Assembly (NCBI GenBank): GCA_020848615.1
Contig: JADLHW010000011.1
Span: 41,799 to 105,798 of the forward strand
Direction of reading: 5' to 3'
DNA length: 64,000 bases
DNA from: Thermoleophilia bacterium
GTDB lineage: Bacteria > Actinomycetota > Thermoleophilia > Miltoncostaeales > Miltoncostaeaceae
The first letter of the stretch is position 1. Each line of letters begins with the position of its first letter. Under the pieces are notes generated by a model, which saw nothing but the letters and a program-made list of their open reading frames with translations, did no database searches and was not told the origin of the DNA. Below are positions 37,342 through 48,116 of this stretch, one piece after another. Made by a program: the position numbers and the translations under genes.

Positions 37342-38480
37342 GGGAGGGCACCCGCACCCCGCTGGCGGCGTGGGCGGCGTCCCGCGCGCTGGTGCTGGGC
37401 CTGGCGGTGGCGGGGTCGCTGCTGTGGGGACCGCCCGAGCGCGGCGTCGCGGACTCCGTGCCGCGGGCCCTGTCGCTGCTCGGGGGGTGGGACACCACCT
37501 GGTACCTGGACATCGCCGCCAACGGGTACGACACGTTCACCCCGCTCGTCGGCACCTTCTTCACGAACTTCGCGTTCTTCCCGCTGCTGCCGGCGCTCAT
37601 GGCCACGGCCTCCGCGGCGGGGCTCAACCCGTTCGCCGTCGCGGTCGTGGTGTCGAACCTCGCCTTCCTGGCGGCGCTCGCGGGGATCCACCGCCTGGGC
37701 ACCGCCCGGTTCGGTGCCCGGCGCGGGGCGCTGGCCACCTGGGTGGCCGCCCTCGCCCCGGTCTCGGTCTACGCGTCGCTGGCGTACACGGAGGCGATCG
37801 TGCTGGCGCTCGCGGTGGCCGCCGCCCTCGTGGCGTTGCGCGGATGGTGGCTCGCCGCGGGCCTCATCGCCGCGCCGGCCGCCCTTGCGCGGCCGCCGGG
37901 CTTCCTGGTGGCGGTGCTGGTCATCGCCCTGGCCCTCTCGTCGGACGGGCGGACCGCCGTGCGGCTGCGCCGGGCCGTGGCGGGCGGGCTGCCCGCGGGC
38001 GTCGCGCTCGCCGGGTTCCTGGCATGGATGCAGGCGGCGCGCGGGTCGTGGCGGCTGCCGCTGGACGCGCAGGTGGCATGGGAGCGCGGCCCCGTCGGCG
38101 TCGGGCTGGTCACGAACCTGCCGGGCGAGGTCGTCGACGTGCTGGGGCAACTGGTGCACCCGGCCACGGCCACGTGGACGGCGACGGTGCGCGACGTGGG
38201 CTTCACGGTCGTCTACGCGCTGCTGCTGTGGCGGCTCCGGCGCATGTCGGGCACGTGGCGCGACCCGTGGGTGGTGTTCAGCGCGCTGTGCCTGGCGCTG
38301 CCGTTCTCGAGCGGCAGCTTCACGTCGATGGCGCGGTTCGGGCTGCTGGCGTTCCCGCTGGCGTGGGCCGCGGCCGACTGGATCGCCGAGGGCGGCGAGC
38401 GCCGTGCGCGGAACACCGCCCTGCTGTCGGTGGCGGTGACGGCGCTGCTCGTCGCTCAGCTGCTCATCCGCTCGCCGTAG
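37329..38480 (+). CDS. PIG-V-like mannosyltransferase membrane protein
   Basis: LGGWDTTWYLDIAANGYDTFTPLVGTFFTNFAFFPLLPALM...SLAYTEAIVLALAVAAALVALRGWWLAAGLIAAPAALARPPGF. Confidence 0.75.
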   Translation: MAVVREGTRTPLAAWAASRALVLGLAVAGSLLWGPPERGVADSVPRALSLLGGWDTTWYLDIAANGYDTFTPLVGTFFTNFAFFPLLPALMATASAAGLNPFAVAVVVSNLAFLAALAGIHRLGTARFGARRGALATWVAALAPVSVYASLAYTEAIVLALAVAAALVALRGWWLAAGLIAAPAALARPPGFLVAVLVIALALSSDGRTAVRLRRAVAGGLPAGVALAGFLAWMQAARGSWRLPLDAQVAWERGPVGVGLVTNLPGEVVDVLGQLVHPATATWTATVRDVGFTVVYALLLWRLRRMSGTWRDPWVVFSALCLALPFSSGSFTSMARFGLLAFPLAWAAADWIAEGGERRARNTALLSVAVTALLVAQLLIRSP

Positions 38481-39324
38481 CCGCGGCCACCGCGCAGGCC
38501 ACGGGGTCGTGGTCCGAGACCTCCACCTCGATGCCCCCCACGCGCACGCGCCGTCGCCCGGGCTCCCACGCGCGCTCGGCCTCCACGACCTCCAGGCCCC
38601 GCACCAGGATGCGGTCGATCCCCACCCGGGGGTCCGCCGGGGGGCCGCCCAGGCCGGCGTCGTGCAGGAGCTCCATGAGCGGATCCGACGGACCCGTGTT
38701 GAGGTCGCCGCCCAGGATCACCGGCCCGTCGCCGGCGCCCAACCACGCCGCCAGCCGCCCCAGCTCGAGCTCCCGGTGCCATCCCACCCGCGCGCCGTGC
38801 AGGTGCGTGCACGCGAGCACGCAGGCGGTGCCGTCCGGCAGGGCGGCGTCCACCGCCACCGCGCGGCGCGGCTCGGCCAGCCACCGCCGGAGTTCGCGGG
38901 GGTTCCCGTCCCCGTGGCGGCGTGCGCGGGCGAGCACCTCGCGGGGCGGGTTGAGGCGCAGGGCGCGCGCCGGCCCCAGGGGACGCAGGCGGGGGCCCAG
39001 CAGCAGGACGTTCGCGTTGCCCTCGTGGGACCTCCACAGGTCCGGGGCGGCGGCGCCCAGGCGCCCGCGCAGCCATACGCCCCCCACGTGCGGGCCCGTC
39101 AGCACCGACCAGCCCCGGGCGGCCCCGGCCCCGGCGGCGAGCGCCGGGATGGCCAGGGGCGGCACCTCCTGCAGCATCACCGCATCGGCCGCGGCCCCGG
39201 CCAGCAGCGACGCGATCCGGAGCGTGTGCTTGCGGTTGACGTGGCCCAGGCCGTCGGTCGGGCGTGCGCCGGCGTCCCGGCAGTGGAAGACGTTCCAGGT
39301 GAGGATCCGGACCGGGCTGCGCAC
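38464..39324 (-). CDS. Endonuclease/exonuclease/phosphatase family protein
   Basis: VRILTWNVFHCRDAG...DAVMLQEVPPLAIPAL...GPVILGGDLNTGPSDP...DRILVRG...VSDHDPVA. Confidence 0.9.
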   Translation of the reverse strand: MRSPVRILTWNVFHCRDAGARPTDGLGHVNRKHTLRIASLLAGAAADAVMLQEVPPLAIPALAAGAGAARGWSVLTGPHVGGVWLRGRLGAAAPDLWRSHEGNANVLLLGPRLRPLGPARALRLNPPREVLARARRHGDGNPRELRRWLAEPRRAVAVDAALPDGTACVLACTHLHGARVGWHRELELGRLAAWLGAGDGPVILGGDLNTGPSDPLMELLHDAGLGGPPADPRVGIDRILVRGLEVVEAERAWEPGRRRVRVGGIEVEVSDHDPVACAVAAATASG

Positions 39325-39393
39325 GCGATGAGCTTCGCACAGGGACGTGCGGCCACTTGCGCCGGGACGGCCCCGCCCGGCACGATCCCGCGG

Positions 39394-39612
39394 ATGCCGA
39401 CCCCCAGCCCCAGGGGCGCGGCGGCACCCCGCATCCCCGGCGCCTGGTCGGTCGCATACTGGGTCGCCGCCGTGCTGGTCTACGCCGGACTCGGCACGCA
39501 GCTCCCGCAGGCCGTGTTCCTGGGCTTCTGGCAGTGCACGCCGTACCTGCTGTTCTTCCACTGGCTGCGGCCGCGGCTGCTGGGCGCGATGGCCCGCGGG
39601 CGCCCCGCGTGA
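39394..39612 (+). CDS. Small two-TM membrane protein
   Basis: MPTPSPRGAAAPRIPGAWSVAYWVAAVLVYAGLGTQLPQAVFLGFWQCTPYLLFFHWLRP; GTGA overlap with next gene. Confidence 0.65.
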   Translation: MPTPSPRGAAAPRIPGAWSVAYWVAAVLVYAGLGTQLPQAVFLGFWQCTPYLLFFHWLRPRLLGAMARGRPA

Positions 39613-40340
39613 GCTGGGCGGCGCACGACCTCGAGCCGTACCTCATGCGGGCCAAGCTCGGCGGGGCGGTGAGCATCCCGTTCCTGCTGCTGGGCTCCTA
39701 CTCGCCGGACATCCTCACCAAGTGGGCCGTGTACGGCCTGGACTTCTCCGGCGGCCACAAGCTGGTGAGCGACCCCGTGCAGCTGCACCGCGGGTTCCCC
39801 GGCGTGGGCTTCACCCACTCGCTGCTCTTCGGCGTGGTGGTCGGCCTGCTCATCCTGTGGACCTCCAAGAGCCGCATGTGGGCGCTCTCGTTCATCCTGG
39901 GCAACTGGGCGCACGTCCTGTCGGACACCCTCGACTCCGTGGGCACCATGGTCCTCTGGCCGCTCACGGACTGGCACCTGCACCTGGACGCCTGGGAGTA
40001 CGTGGGCCAGGCGGGCCGCCGCACCGACGCCATCGCGTACTACACGTCCCTCGGCGGCGTGTGGGACGTCATGTGGGCCGTGTGGCTGCTGTGGAACTGG
40101 CGGACCCTCACCACCGAGCACTTCCGCAACGAGATCTACCCCAAGGACCATTTCTGGCACTGGCTCGGCCGCCGGGCGTCCGAGTCCGTGATGCTCACGG
40201 TCTACCGGGCCAGCGCGTTCTTCGGGATCGCCTCGATCCTCGGCTGGTACCTGTGGGCGCTCGCCGTGAACGATCTCCACGCCGCGCTGGACTGGAGTCT
40301 CGGCGGGCCCCAGTGGGCCCCGCGCATCGGCCCGCCGTAA
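39609..40340 (+). CDS. Membrane-bound metal-dependent hydrolase-like protein (YdjM/DUF457-like)
   Basis: LLLGSYSPDILTKW...GVGFTHSLLFGVVVGLLILW...GNWAHVLSDTLDSVGTMVLWPL (D/H-rich TM motifs). Confidence 0.7.
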   Translation: MSWAAHDLEPYLMRAKLGGAVSIPFLLLGSYSPDILTKWAVYGLDFSGGHKLVSDPVQLHRGFPGVGFTHSLLFGVVVGLLILWTSKSRMWALSFILGNWAHVLSDTLDSVGTMVLWPLTDWHLHLDAWEYVGQAGRRTDAIAYYTSLGGVWDVMWAVWLLWNWRTLTTEHFRNEIYPKDHFWHWLGRRASESVMLTVYRASAFFGIASILGWYLWALAVNDLHAALDWSLGGPQWAPRIGPP

Positions 40341-40345
40341 CGGTG

Positions 40346-40375
40346 GCGGGGCCGGCCCGGCAGGGCCGGCCCCGC
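40346..40375. terminator. Bidirectional terminator-like hairpin between convergent genes
   Basis: GCGGGGCCGGCC-CGGCAG-GGCCGGCCCCGC, 12-bp perfect stem; no long T tract. Confidence 0.75.
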
Positions 40376-40384
40376 GCGGTGCGT

Positions 40385-42061
<1,677 letters not shown>

Positions 42062-42232
42062 GTGCGGAACCTCCCGGTCGTGGACCCGCGGGCACCGGCG
42101 GGTCCGGCCAACCTCCCGAACCGACCCGAGGCGCGTCAACCGCAGAAACCGCATGACCTGCCGTATCGCGCAGCGGAAGTTGGCAAATGCTGCATCTCTG
42201 GGCCCGTCGAGTCGACCGGCCATACGAAACGA

Positions 42233-43945
42233 CTAGGACAGGGGCTTCGCGATCGTGAGGGGAGCGCGCTTGGCGGGGGTGAGGGCGCAGCCGCCCTCGT
42301 CGCCCAGGACGGACCGCACGACGCTGCCGATGCCCGGGTCGAAGTCCAGGCGCACCACGCCGGCCCGGGTGACGCGCAGCTGGGTGCCCCAGGGCTCCAG
42401 CGGTGCCGCGCAGGCGCCGGCGCCGCCGCCGGTGATGCGCCAGTACGGGGTGTAGCGCACGCGCACGCGGTACGTGCCGGGCCGGTCGACGTCGATGAGG
42501 ATGCGGCTGGAGGTGAGGCGCAGGACGCGGGCGCTGCGCCGGGGGGTGACGATGGGCGTGGCGTCCGGCAGCTCGTAGACGGTCCATGCCCCCAGGTCGG
42601 CGACCAGCGACAGGCCGGACCGCCCGCTGCGCAGGAGGTCCGCCTCGTTGCGGGCGGTGTAGTCCAGGGGGTCGTCCGGCAACAGCACGTACCGGATGCC
42701 GGTGCGCCGCATCCAGCCCTGGTACGTGCGGGCGGTGAGGCGGTTGTACAGCGGCCGGTTGGTGGGGAAGTCGTCCTGCCGGAACCAGCCGCGGGCGAGG
42801 GGCACGCCGCGGCGGGCGAGGTAGTAGGCCTCCCAGTTGTCGGCCGTCGCGACGACCTCCACGCGGTGGCCCGGGTCGGAGTGCTGCTCCAGGAAGGCGA
42901 TCGCGGGCAGCCAGAACGACTCGTCCGCGGCGCGGGCGGTGTTCGCGGTGCGCCACCCGGCGAGCGCCGGGAGTCCCTGCCACAGAAGGGCCCCGGCGAG
43001 GCACGCGACCACGGCGGCCCGGGGCCGGAAGCCCCGTGCGGCGATGGGGATGAGCAGCATGGGCGCGCCCATGAGCAGCAGCAGCCGGACGACGTTGCCG
43101 CCCATGGGGCTGGAGATCACGAAGGCCGCGCCGGCCAGCAGCGCGTACGACCCGAACAGGGCGAAGATGGCCCGCTGGTCCGGCAGGCCCCGCGCCAGGA
43201 GCATGCCGGCGACGCAGAACGCGGCGATGGCGAGGGCGTCCTTCGGGTCGAAGGGGTACGTCGCGCCCTCGGAGTCGAACGCGCGCATGAGCAGCGCCTG
43301 CAGGCCCATCACCGCGATGACCGCGGTGGCCAGCCACCGGATGCGGGCGGGGCGCCACCACCCCGGCGTGGTGACGGCGACCGATGCCAGCACGATGACC
43401 ATGAACACCAGTGCCAGCGGGTGGGAGAGCGTGGTGAGCAGGGTGAGGGCGGCGGCCGTCCAGAACCGGCCGGTCGCGACGCACGTCAGCGCCACCAGCG
43501 CGACGGCGAAGCCCAGCAGGAACGGGTAGGTGCCGGCGAGGACCCCGAGGGTCAGTCCCACCGCGGCGGCGAGCGACGGCACCGGGGCGAGGTGCGGCCA
43601 GCGCATGTGCATGAGCCGCGAGAAGCTCGCGGCCGCGACGCCGGCCGAGGCGGACACCACGAAGACCGTCCCGAACAGCGCCGACAGCGGGTAGTAGACC
43701 AGGCTGTAGTTCACCTGGCTGTACCGCCCGCCGTACCAGAGGTTGTCCCACAGCTGCCAGCCGTGCTCCCGCCACACCTGGGTCTGGTAGAGGTGCGCCG
43801 CGGCGTCGCCGCCGGGCGGCCCGAGCAGCAGGGCCGCGAGGGCCAGCAGGGCGGCGATCGCCCCGACGTACCGGGGCGTGGCCGCGCGCCGCGCGGCACG
43901 GGCGGCCCGTGCGCGTCGCGATCCCGCGGCCGCGGTGGCGCTCAT
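42233..43945 (-). CDS. Large polytopic membrane protein with extracytoplasmic C-terminal domain
   Basis: ~10 TM helices; AAHLYQTQVWREHGWQLWDNLWYGGRYSQVNYSLVYYPLSALFG; likely glycan-related. Confidence 0.65.
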   Translation of the reverse strand: MSATAAAGSRRARAARAARRAATPRYVGAIAALLALAALLLGPPGGDAAAHLYQTQVWREHGWQLWDNLWYGGRYSQVNYSLVYYPLSALFGTVFVVSASAGVAAASFSRLMHMRWPHLAPVPSLAAAVGLTLGVLAGTYPFLLGFAVALVALTCVATGRFWTAAALTLLTTLSHPLALVFMVIVLASVAVTTPGWWRPARIRWLATAVIAVMGLQALLMRAFDSEGATYPFDPKDALAIAAFCVAGMLLARGLPDQRAIFALFGSYALLAGAAFVISSPMGGNVVRLLLLMGAPMLLIPIAARGFRPRAAVVACLAGALLWQGLPALAGWRTANTARAADESFWLPAIAFLEQHSDPGHRVEVVATADNWEAYYLARRGVPLARGWFRQDDFPTNRPLYNRLTARTYQGWMRRTGIRYVLLPDDPLDYTARNEADLLRSGRSGLSLVADLGAWTVYELPDATPIVTPRRSARVLRLTSSRILIDVDRPGTYRVRVRYTPYWRITGGGAGACAAPLEPWGTQLRVTRAGVVRLDFDPGIGSVVRSVLGDEGGCALTPAKRAPLTIAKPLS

Positions 43946-44100
43946 GGGGTGGTCGTCGCGGGGGGCGTCGTCGGCGGCGTGGGCGTGGGCGTGGGCGCCG
44001 GCGTGGGCGTGGGTTCGGGGGTGGGGGTGGGCTCCGGCACGGGGGTGGGGGTGGGCTCCGGGACCGGGGTGGGCGTCGGCGTGGGCTCGGGCGGCTGTGA
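43942..44100 (-). repeat. Low-complexity Pro-Thr/Val/Glu repeat-encoding tract of the PBP C-terminus
   Basis: PEPTPTPTPVPEPTPTPVPEPTPTPEPTPTPAPTPTPTPPTTPP; + strand is G-run rich. Confidence 0.9.
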
Positions 44101-46167
44101 CGGCTCGATGGGCTGCTGGGGCTCCGGCGGCGGGGCGGCCTTGGTGGTGGTGGCCTTGGTGGTGGTGGGGTCCGGCTCGCTGGCGGCGCTGGTCACCGGG
44201 TCCGGCGCGCGGGTGAACTCACTGCTGAACGACTGCCAGTCCACCGGGTTCTTCGGCAGCGGGAAGTCCGTGAGATCGCACTTGTACCGCGGGTTCTCGA
44301 GCACCTTCTTCATGAACGACGCCCAGATGCGGGCGGGGAAGGACCCGCCGTTCACGCTGATGCCGTGAACCGAGTACATGGACCGCTTGTACCCGGTGTC
44401 GTTGGGGTAACCCACCCAGACGGCCGCGGCGTAGCACGGCGTGTAGCCCACGAACCAGGCGTCCACGAAGTCGTCGGTGGTGCCGGTCTTCCCGGCGACG
44501 TACGGCGCGATGTTCGCCGCGGTGCCGGTGCCGCCCGCGACGTTGGCGCGGAGGATCTTCGTGACCTCGTACGCCACGCCGTCGCTGAAGGCCCGGCGGC
44601 GCTGGATCTTCCCCGGCCGCTTCTGGCCGGTGGGGAGGATGTAGTTCTGCACGCCCGACGGCTCGACCTCGTACCCGCCGTTCGACAGCGCGCTGTAGGC
44701 GGTCGCCATGTCGAGCGGCGTGACGGAACCCGATCCCAGGCCGACCGACGGCACCCGCGGCAGGTTGCGGCTCTTCGGCACGCCCATCGAGTAGGCCGTG
44801 TCCACGACCGTGTTGGGGTCGAGGTCCAGCGTCATCTGCGTGTAGACCGAGTTGTCGGACTTCAGCGTGGCCGCGGACACCGAGATGCGGCCGCTGTACG
44901 AGTTCGAGTAGGTGGAGACCTCGATCTTGCCCCACCGGCGATCGATGAAGTTCAGGGGCTTCGAGACGTAGGAGGTGGAGTACGGGTTGAACCCCTCCTG
45001 GATGAATCGGGTGAGCACGAACGTCTTGAAGGTCGAACCCGGCTGCCGCTTCGCCTGCGTGGCGTAGTTGAACTGCTTGTTGGCGGCGTACTGCTGACTC
45101 GACTGCATCGCCCGGATGTACCCCTTGTGCGAGTCGATCATGACGATCGCGGCCTCGGGGTCGTCGGAGAGTCCGAGGTTCTCGGAGATGGCGTTCCTGG
45201 CGTCGGTCTGGAGCTGCGGATCGATCGTGGTGTTGACCCGGAAGCCGCCCTTCTCGACCTCGCGCTCACCGAAGCTCTCGATGAGCCGCTGGCGGACGTA
45301 CTCGAAGAAGTAGCCCTCGCGCTTGGGCGCCTTGTAGGTGTCGCCGCGCTTGAGCTGCAGACCCGCCTTCTTCGCCCGCTCCGCCCGCTCGCGGGTGATG
45401 AACCCCTGGTCGGCCATGGCGTCGAGCACCAGGTTGCGGCGGGCCTTCGCGGCCTCCTGGTTCCCGAACGGGCTGTACGCCGAGGGCGCCTGCGGGAGCC
45501 CGGCCAGCAGGGCGGCCTGGGGCAGGGTGAGGTCGTCGACGTCGTCGTCGAAGTACGTGAGCGACGCGGCCTGCACGCCGACGGCGTTGTTGCCGTAGAA
45601 GACGCCGTTGAGGTACTTCGTGAGGATCTCGTCCTTGGTGTACTTCTTCTCGTACTGGAGGGCGAGGTACGCCTCCTCCAGCTTGCGCTCGAGCGTCCGG
45701 GAGGCGTTCGTCCCGCCCGGCAGCAGGTTCCGGGCGAGCTGCATCGTGATGGTGGAGCCGCCCTGCCGGCCGCCGCCGACGTTGCGCACCGCGGAGCCCG
45801 CCAGGCGGTAGTAGTCCACGCCGTGGTGGTCGTAGAAGCGCTTGTCCTCGATGGCGACGGTGGCGTCCTTGAGGATCTTGGGGATGCGCGCGCTGCGCAC
45901 CTGGGTGCGGTTGGTGGTGCCGGCGATGGTCCCCAGCAGCCGCCCGTCCCGGTCGTAGATCCGCGTGTTCTGCCCCAGCCGGATCTCCTTCACCGACGCC
46001 TGCTTCTCGCGCAGGTTCGCCGCGACGGAGTCGAGGGCGATGGCCCCCACCAGCACCGTGCCGCCCACGACCACCAGGGACGTGATCCCCAGGATGCGCA
46101 TGCGGTTCGCGCGCCGGCGGCGTGCGTCGCGTCCGCGCTGCAGGCGCCGGGTGCGGGCCCTGCCCAT
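43942..46167 (-). CDS. Class A penicillin-binding protein (PBP1-type transglycosylase/transpeptidase)
   Basis: AIEDKRFYDHHGVDYYRLAGSAVRN...GGSTITMQLARNLL; PGSTFKTF (SxxK); SDNS (SxN); AGKTGTTDD (KTG); Pro/Thr-rich C-tail. Confidence 0.96.
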   Translation of the reverse strand: MGRARTRRLQRGRDARRRRANRMRILGITSLVVVGGTVLVGAIALDSVAANLREKQASVKEIRLGQNTRIYDRDGRLLGTIAGTTNRTQVRSARIPKILKDATVAIEDKRFYDHHGVDYYRLAGSAVRNVGGGRQGGSTITMQLARNLLPGGTNASRTLERKLEEAYLALQYEKKYTKDEILTKYLNGVFYGNNAVGVQAASLTYFDDDVDDLTLPQAALLAGLPQAPSAYSPFGNQEAAKARRNLVLDAMADQGFITRERAERAKKAGLQLKRGDTYKAPKREGYFFEYVRQRLIESFGEREVEKGGFRVNTTIDPQLQTDARNAISENLGLSDDPEAAIVMIDSHKGYIRAMQSSQQYAANKQFNYATQAKRQPGSTFKTFVLTRFIQEGFNPYSTSYVSKPLNFIDRRWGKIEVSTYSNSYSGRISVSAATLKSDNSVYTQMTLDLDPNTVVDTAYSMGVPKSRNLPRVPSVGLGSGSVTPLDMATAYSALSNGGYEVEPSGVQNYILPTGQKRPGKIQRRRAFSDGVAYEVTKILRANVAGGTGTAANIAPYVAGKTGTTDDFVDAWFVGYTPCYAAAVWVGYPNDTGYKRSMYSVHGISVNGGSFPARIWASFMKKVLENPRYKCDLTDFPLPKNPVDWQSFSSEFTRAPDPVTSAASEPDPTTTKATTTKAAPPPEPQQPIEPSQPPEPTPTPTPVPEPTPTPVPEPTPTPEPTPTPAPTPTPTPPTTPPATTTP

Positions 46168-46643
46168 CAGGAGGCCCCCGCCGCGGGCAGCGGGCGGATG
46201 TTCCACACCACCTGGCCGGTGCGGTAGTCGAGCACGCCGATCATCTGGCGCGGCCCCTTGCGGACGCGGCCGATGACGATCCACGAGAACCGGGACGCGG
46301 GGCGCACGACGGCCCGGGCGGGGTCGGGCGCGGTGCCGCCATCGGGCACCTCGACGCCGAACGGGCCGCGGGTCCACACCAGCCGGACGTCCACGGCGCG
46401 CGCAGGCGGTCCCGTCCAGATCTGGTCGCGGGCCACCGCGAGGGCGCCGTCACGCGAGCCCAGGCGCGCACCGCGCGAGGCGCGGACCGCGTCGGCGACG
46501 AACTCCCATCCCCGCAAGGGGTGCCCAAGGACATGCTCCGTTCCGCCGGGACCGTCCGCGTAGCGGCTGGCGATGAGGGACGGGACCCAGACCGCGATGG
46601 CTGCGCCGGCGAGTGCGGCGCCGAGTGCCGTTCGGCGTCTCAA
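46167..46643 (-). CDS. Membrane-anchored hypothetical protein coupled to PBP gene
   Basis: LRRRTALGAALAGAAIAVWVPSLIASRYADGPGG...FSWIVIGRVRKGPRQMIGVLDYRTGQVVWNIRPLP; TTG start proposed. Confidence 0.6.
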   Translation of the reverse strand: MRRRTALGAALAGAAIAVWVPSLIASRYADGPGGTEHVLGHPLRGWEFVADAVRASRGARLGSRDGALAVARDQIWTGPPARAVDVRLVWTRGPFGVEVPDGGTAPDPARAVVRPASRFSWIVIGRVRKGPRQMIGVLDYRTGQVVWNIRPLPAAGAS

Positions 46644-46704
46644 CGAACCCCGGTTCCTCCTCGGCCGCACGCGCGTCGCGGCCGGGCGGCAGTATAGACC
46701 GGCA

Positions 46705-47460
46705 ATGCCGGATCGCCCGAGTCCCCTTGTCACGACGAACGGTTCGCGCCCGCCCCGCGCGGTCCTCCTGGACGCGATGGGCACGCTGCTCGGGCTCCAT
46801 CCCCCCGTGCCGCGTCTCGCCGCGGCCCTCGCGGCCGCCGGGCACCCCACCCCGGACGAGGCGGTGGCACACGCGCTGCGTGCCGAGATCGCCCACTACA
46901 AGACCCGCATGCACACGGGCGCGGACGCGGCGTCCCTCGCGGCCCTGCACGCCGAGTGCGTGGAGGTGCTGGCCTCCCGCCTGCCGGATCCCCCGCCGCC
47001 CGAGCGGCTGCTGCCGATGCTGCTCGACAGCCTCTCCTTCCACGCCCACCCGGACGCCCTGGCCCTGCTCGACGCGCTGGACGCGCAGGGCATCCCCGCC
47101 GTGGTGGTGAGCAACTGGGACTGGGCGCTGCCCGCCCACCTGGACCGCATCGGGATCCTCGGCCGGTTCGCCGGGGTGGTGGCGAGCGCGTCCGCGGGGG
47201 TGGAGAAGCCCGAGCCGGGGATCTTCGGCATCGCGCTGCGCCTCGCGGGGGCCGAACCGGACGAGGCGGTGCACTGCGGCGACGACCCGGTGTGCGACCT
47301 GCACGGCGCGGCCCGGGCCGGGGTGCGGGGCGTGCTGCTGGACCGCACCGGGCGGTTCCCGCGCGAGTCGCCGCGCATCGCGTCCCTGGTGGACCTGCCC
47401 GGCACGTGGGCCCCGCCGTCAGGCGTTCTGGGCGGCCAGGGCGGGCGCGGCGACCGGTGA
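46705..47460 (+). CDS. HAD-superfamily hydrolase
   Basis: AVLLDAMGTLLGLHPP...VVVSNWDWALPAHLDRIG...EKPEPGIFGIAL...HCGDDPVCDLHGAARAGVRGVLLDR. Confidence 0.92.
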   Translation: MPDRPSPLVTTNGSRPPRAVLLDAMGTLLGLHPPVPRLAAALAAAGHPTPDEAVAHALRAEIAHYKTRMHTGADAASLAALHAECVEVLASRLPDPPPPERLLPMLLDSLSFHAHPDALALLDALDAQGIPAVVVSNWDWALPAHLDRIGILGRFAGVVASASAGVEKPEPGIFGIALRLAGAEPDEAVHCGDDPVCDLHGAARAGVRGVLLDRTGRFPRESPRIASLVDLPGTWAPPSGVLGGQGGRGDR

Positions 47461-47578
47461 CCGCAGCCCCCGGGGTCCCGCCAGCACGGCCATAGAGCAC
47501 GGTCCCCAGCAGGAACAGGGAGCCGCTCACCAGGTGGCTCGCGCGGATCCCCACGCGCTCGACCAGCGCACGGGGTCC

Positions 47579-47863
47579 CTACTTGGCGAGGGCGGCGAAG
47601 CGCATGAACGTCGCCACCGCCTCCTCGAACTGCTCGGTGCAGTCCGTGCCGCCGTCGGCCACGCACGTGCGCAGCCGCTCGGAGATGAGGTGCAGGCCCA
47701 CCTGGTCGAGCGCGGCCTTCACCGCGGACAGCTGGGTGAGGACCTCCCGGCACGCGGCGTCCTGCTCCAGCATGCGCTGCACCCCCCGGAGCTGCCCCTC
47801 GGCGCGGCGGAGCCGCACCAGGAGCTGCTCGCGGGACGCGTCCGGTGCCGCGGAGGTGGACAT
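47579..47863 (-). CDS. CsoR-family repressor, CstR-like (persulfide-sensor type)
   Basis: LLVRLRRAEGQLRGVQRMLEQDAACREVLTQLSAVKAALDQVGLHLISERLRTCV; two Cys spaced 29, Cu-ligand His position is Arg. Confidence 0.85.
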   Translation of the reverse strand: MSTSAAPDASREQLLVRLRRAEGQLRGVQRMLEQDAACREVLTQLSAVKAALDQVGLHLISERLRTCVADGGTDCTEQFEEAVATFMRFAALAK

Positions 47864-48099
47864 CAGTGCCCGCAGCCGCAGCCGCCGCCGCAGCACCCGC
47901 CGCCGCCCCCGCCGAAGCCGGTCACCGTGGGCGCGGCATCCGACCGCGACGGCCGGGCGGTGACGAAGCCCGTGAACCGCTGCGTGACGTGCGCCGACCC
48001 GCAGCCGGGGCACACGCGGTCCTCGTCCCGCAGGAACCCCTGCCGGAAGCGCTCGAAGTCGGCCGAGCAGTCGTCGCAGGTGAGGTCGTACGTCGGCAC
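47863..48099 (-). CDS. FmdB-family zinc-ribbon protein with Gly/Cys/His tail
   Basis: VPTYDLTCDDCSADFERFRQ...VCPGCGSAHVTQRFTGF...GGGGGGCCGGGCGCGH. Confidence 0.88.
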   Translation of the reverse strand: MPTYDLTCDDCSADFERFRQGFLRDEDRVCPGCGSAHVTQRFTGFVTARPSRSDAAPTVTGFGGGGGGCCGGGCGCGH

Positions 48100-48116
48100 C
48101 GTGGTCTCCCTTCCGG

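Noticed and set aside
42062-46227. Plus-strand ORFs 42062-44368 and 44365-46227
   Set aside because: Antisense to the membrane protein and PBP; no domain-like sequence.
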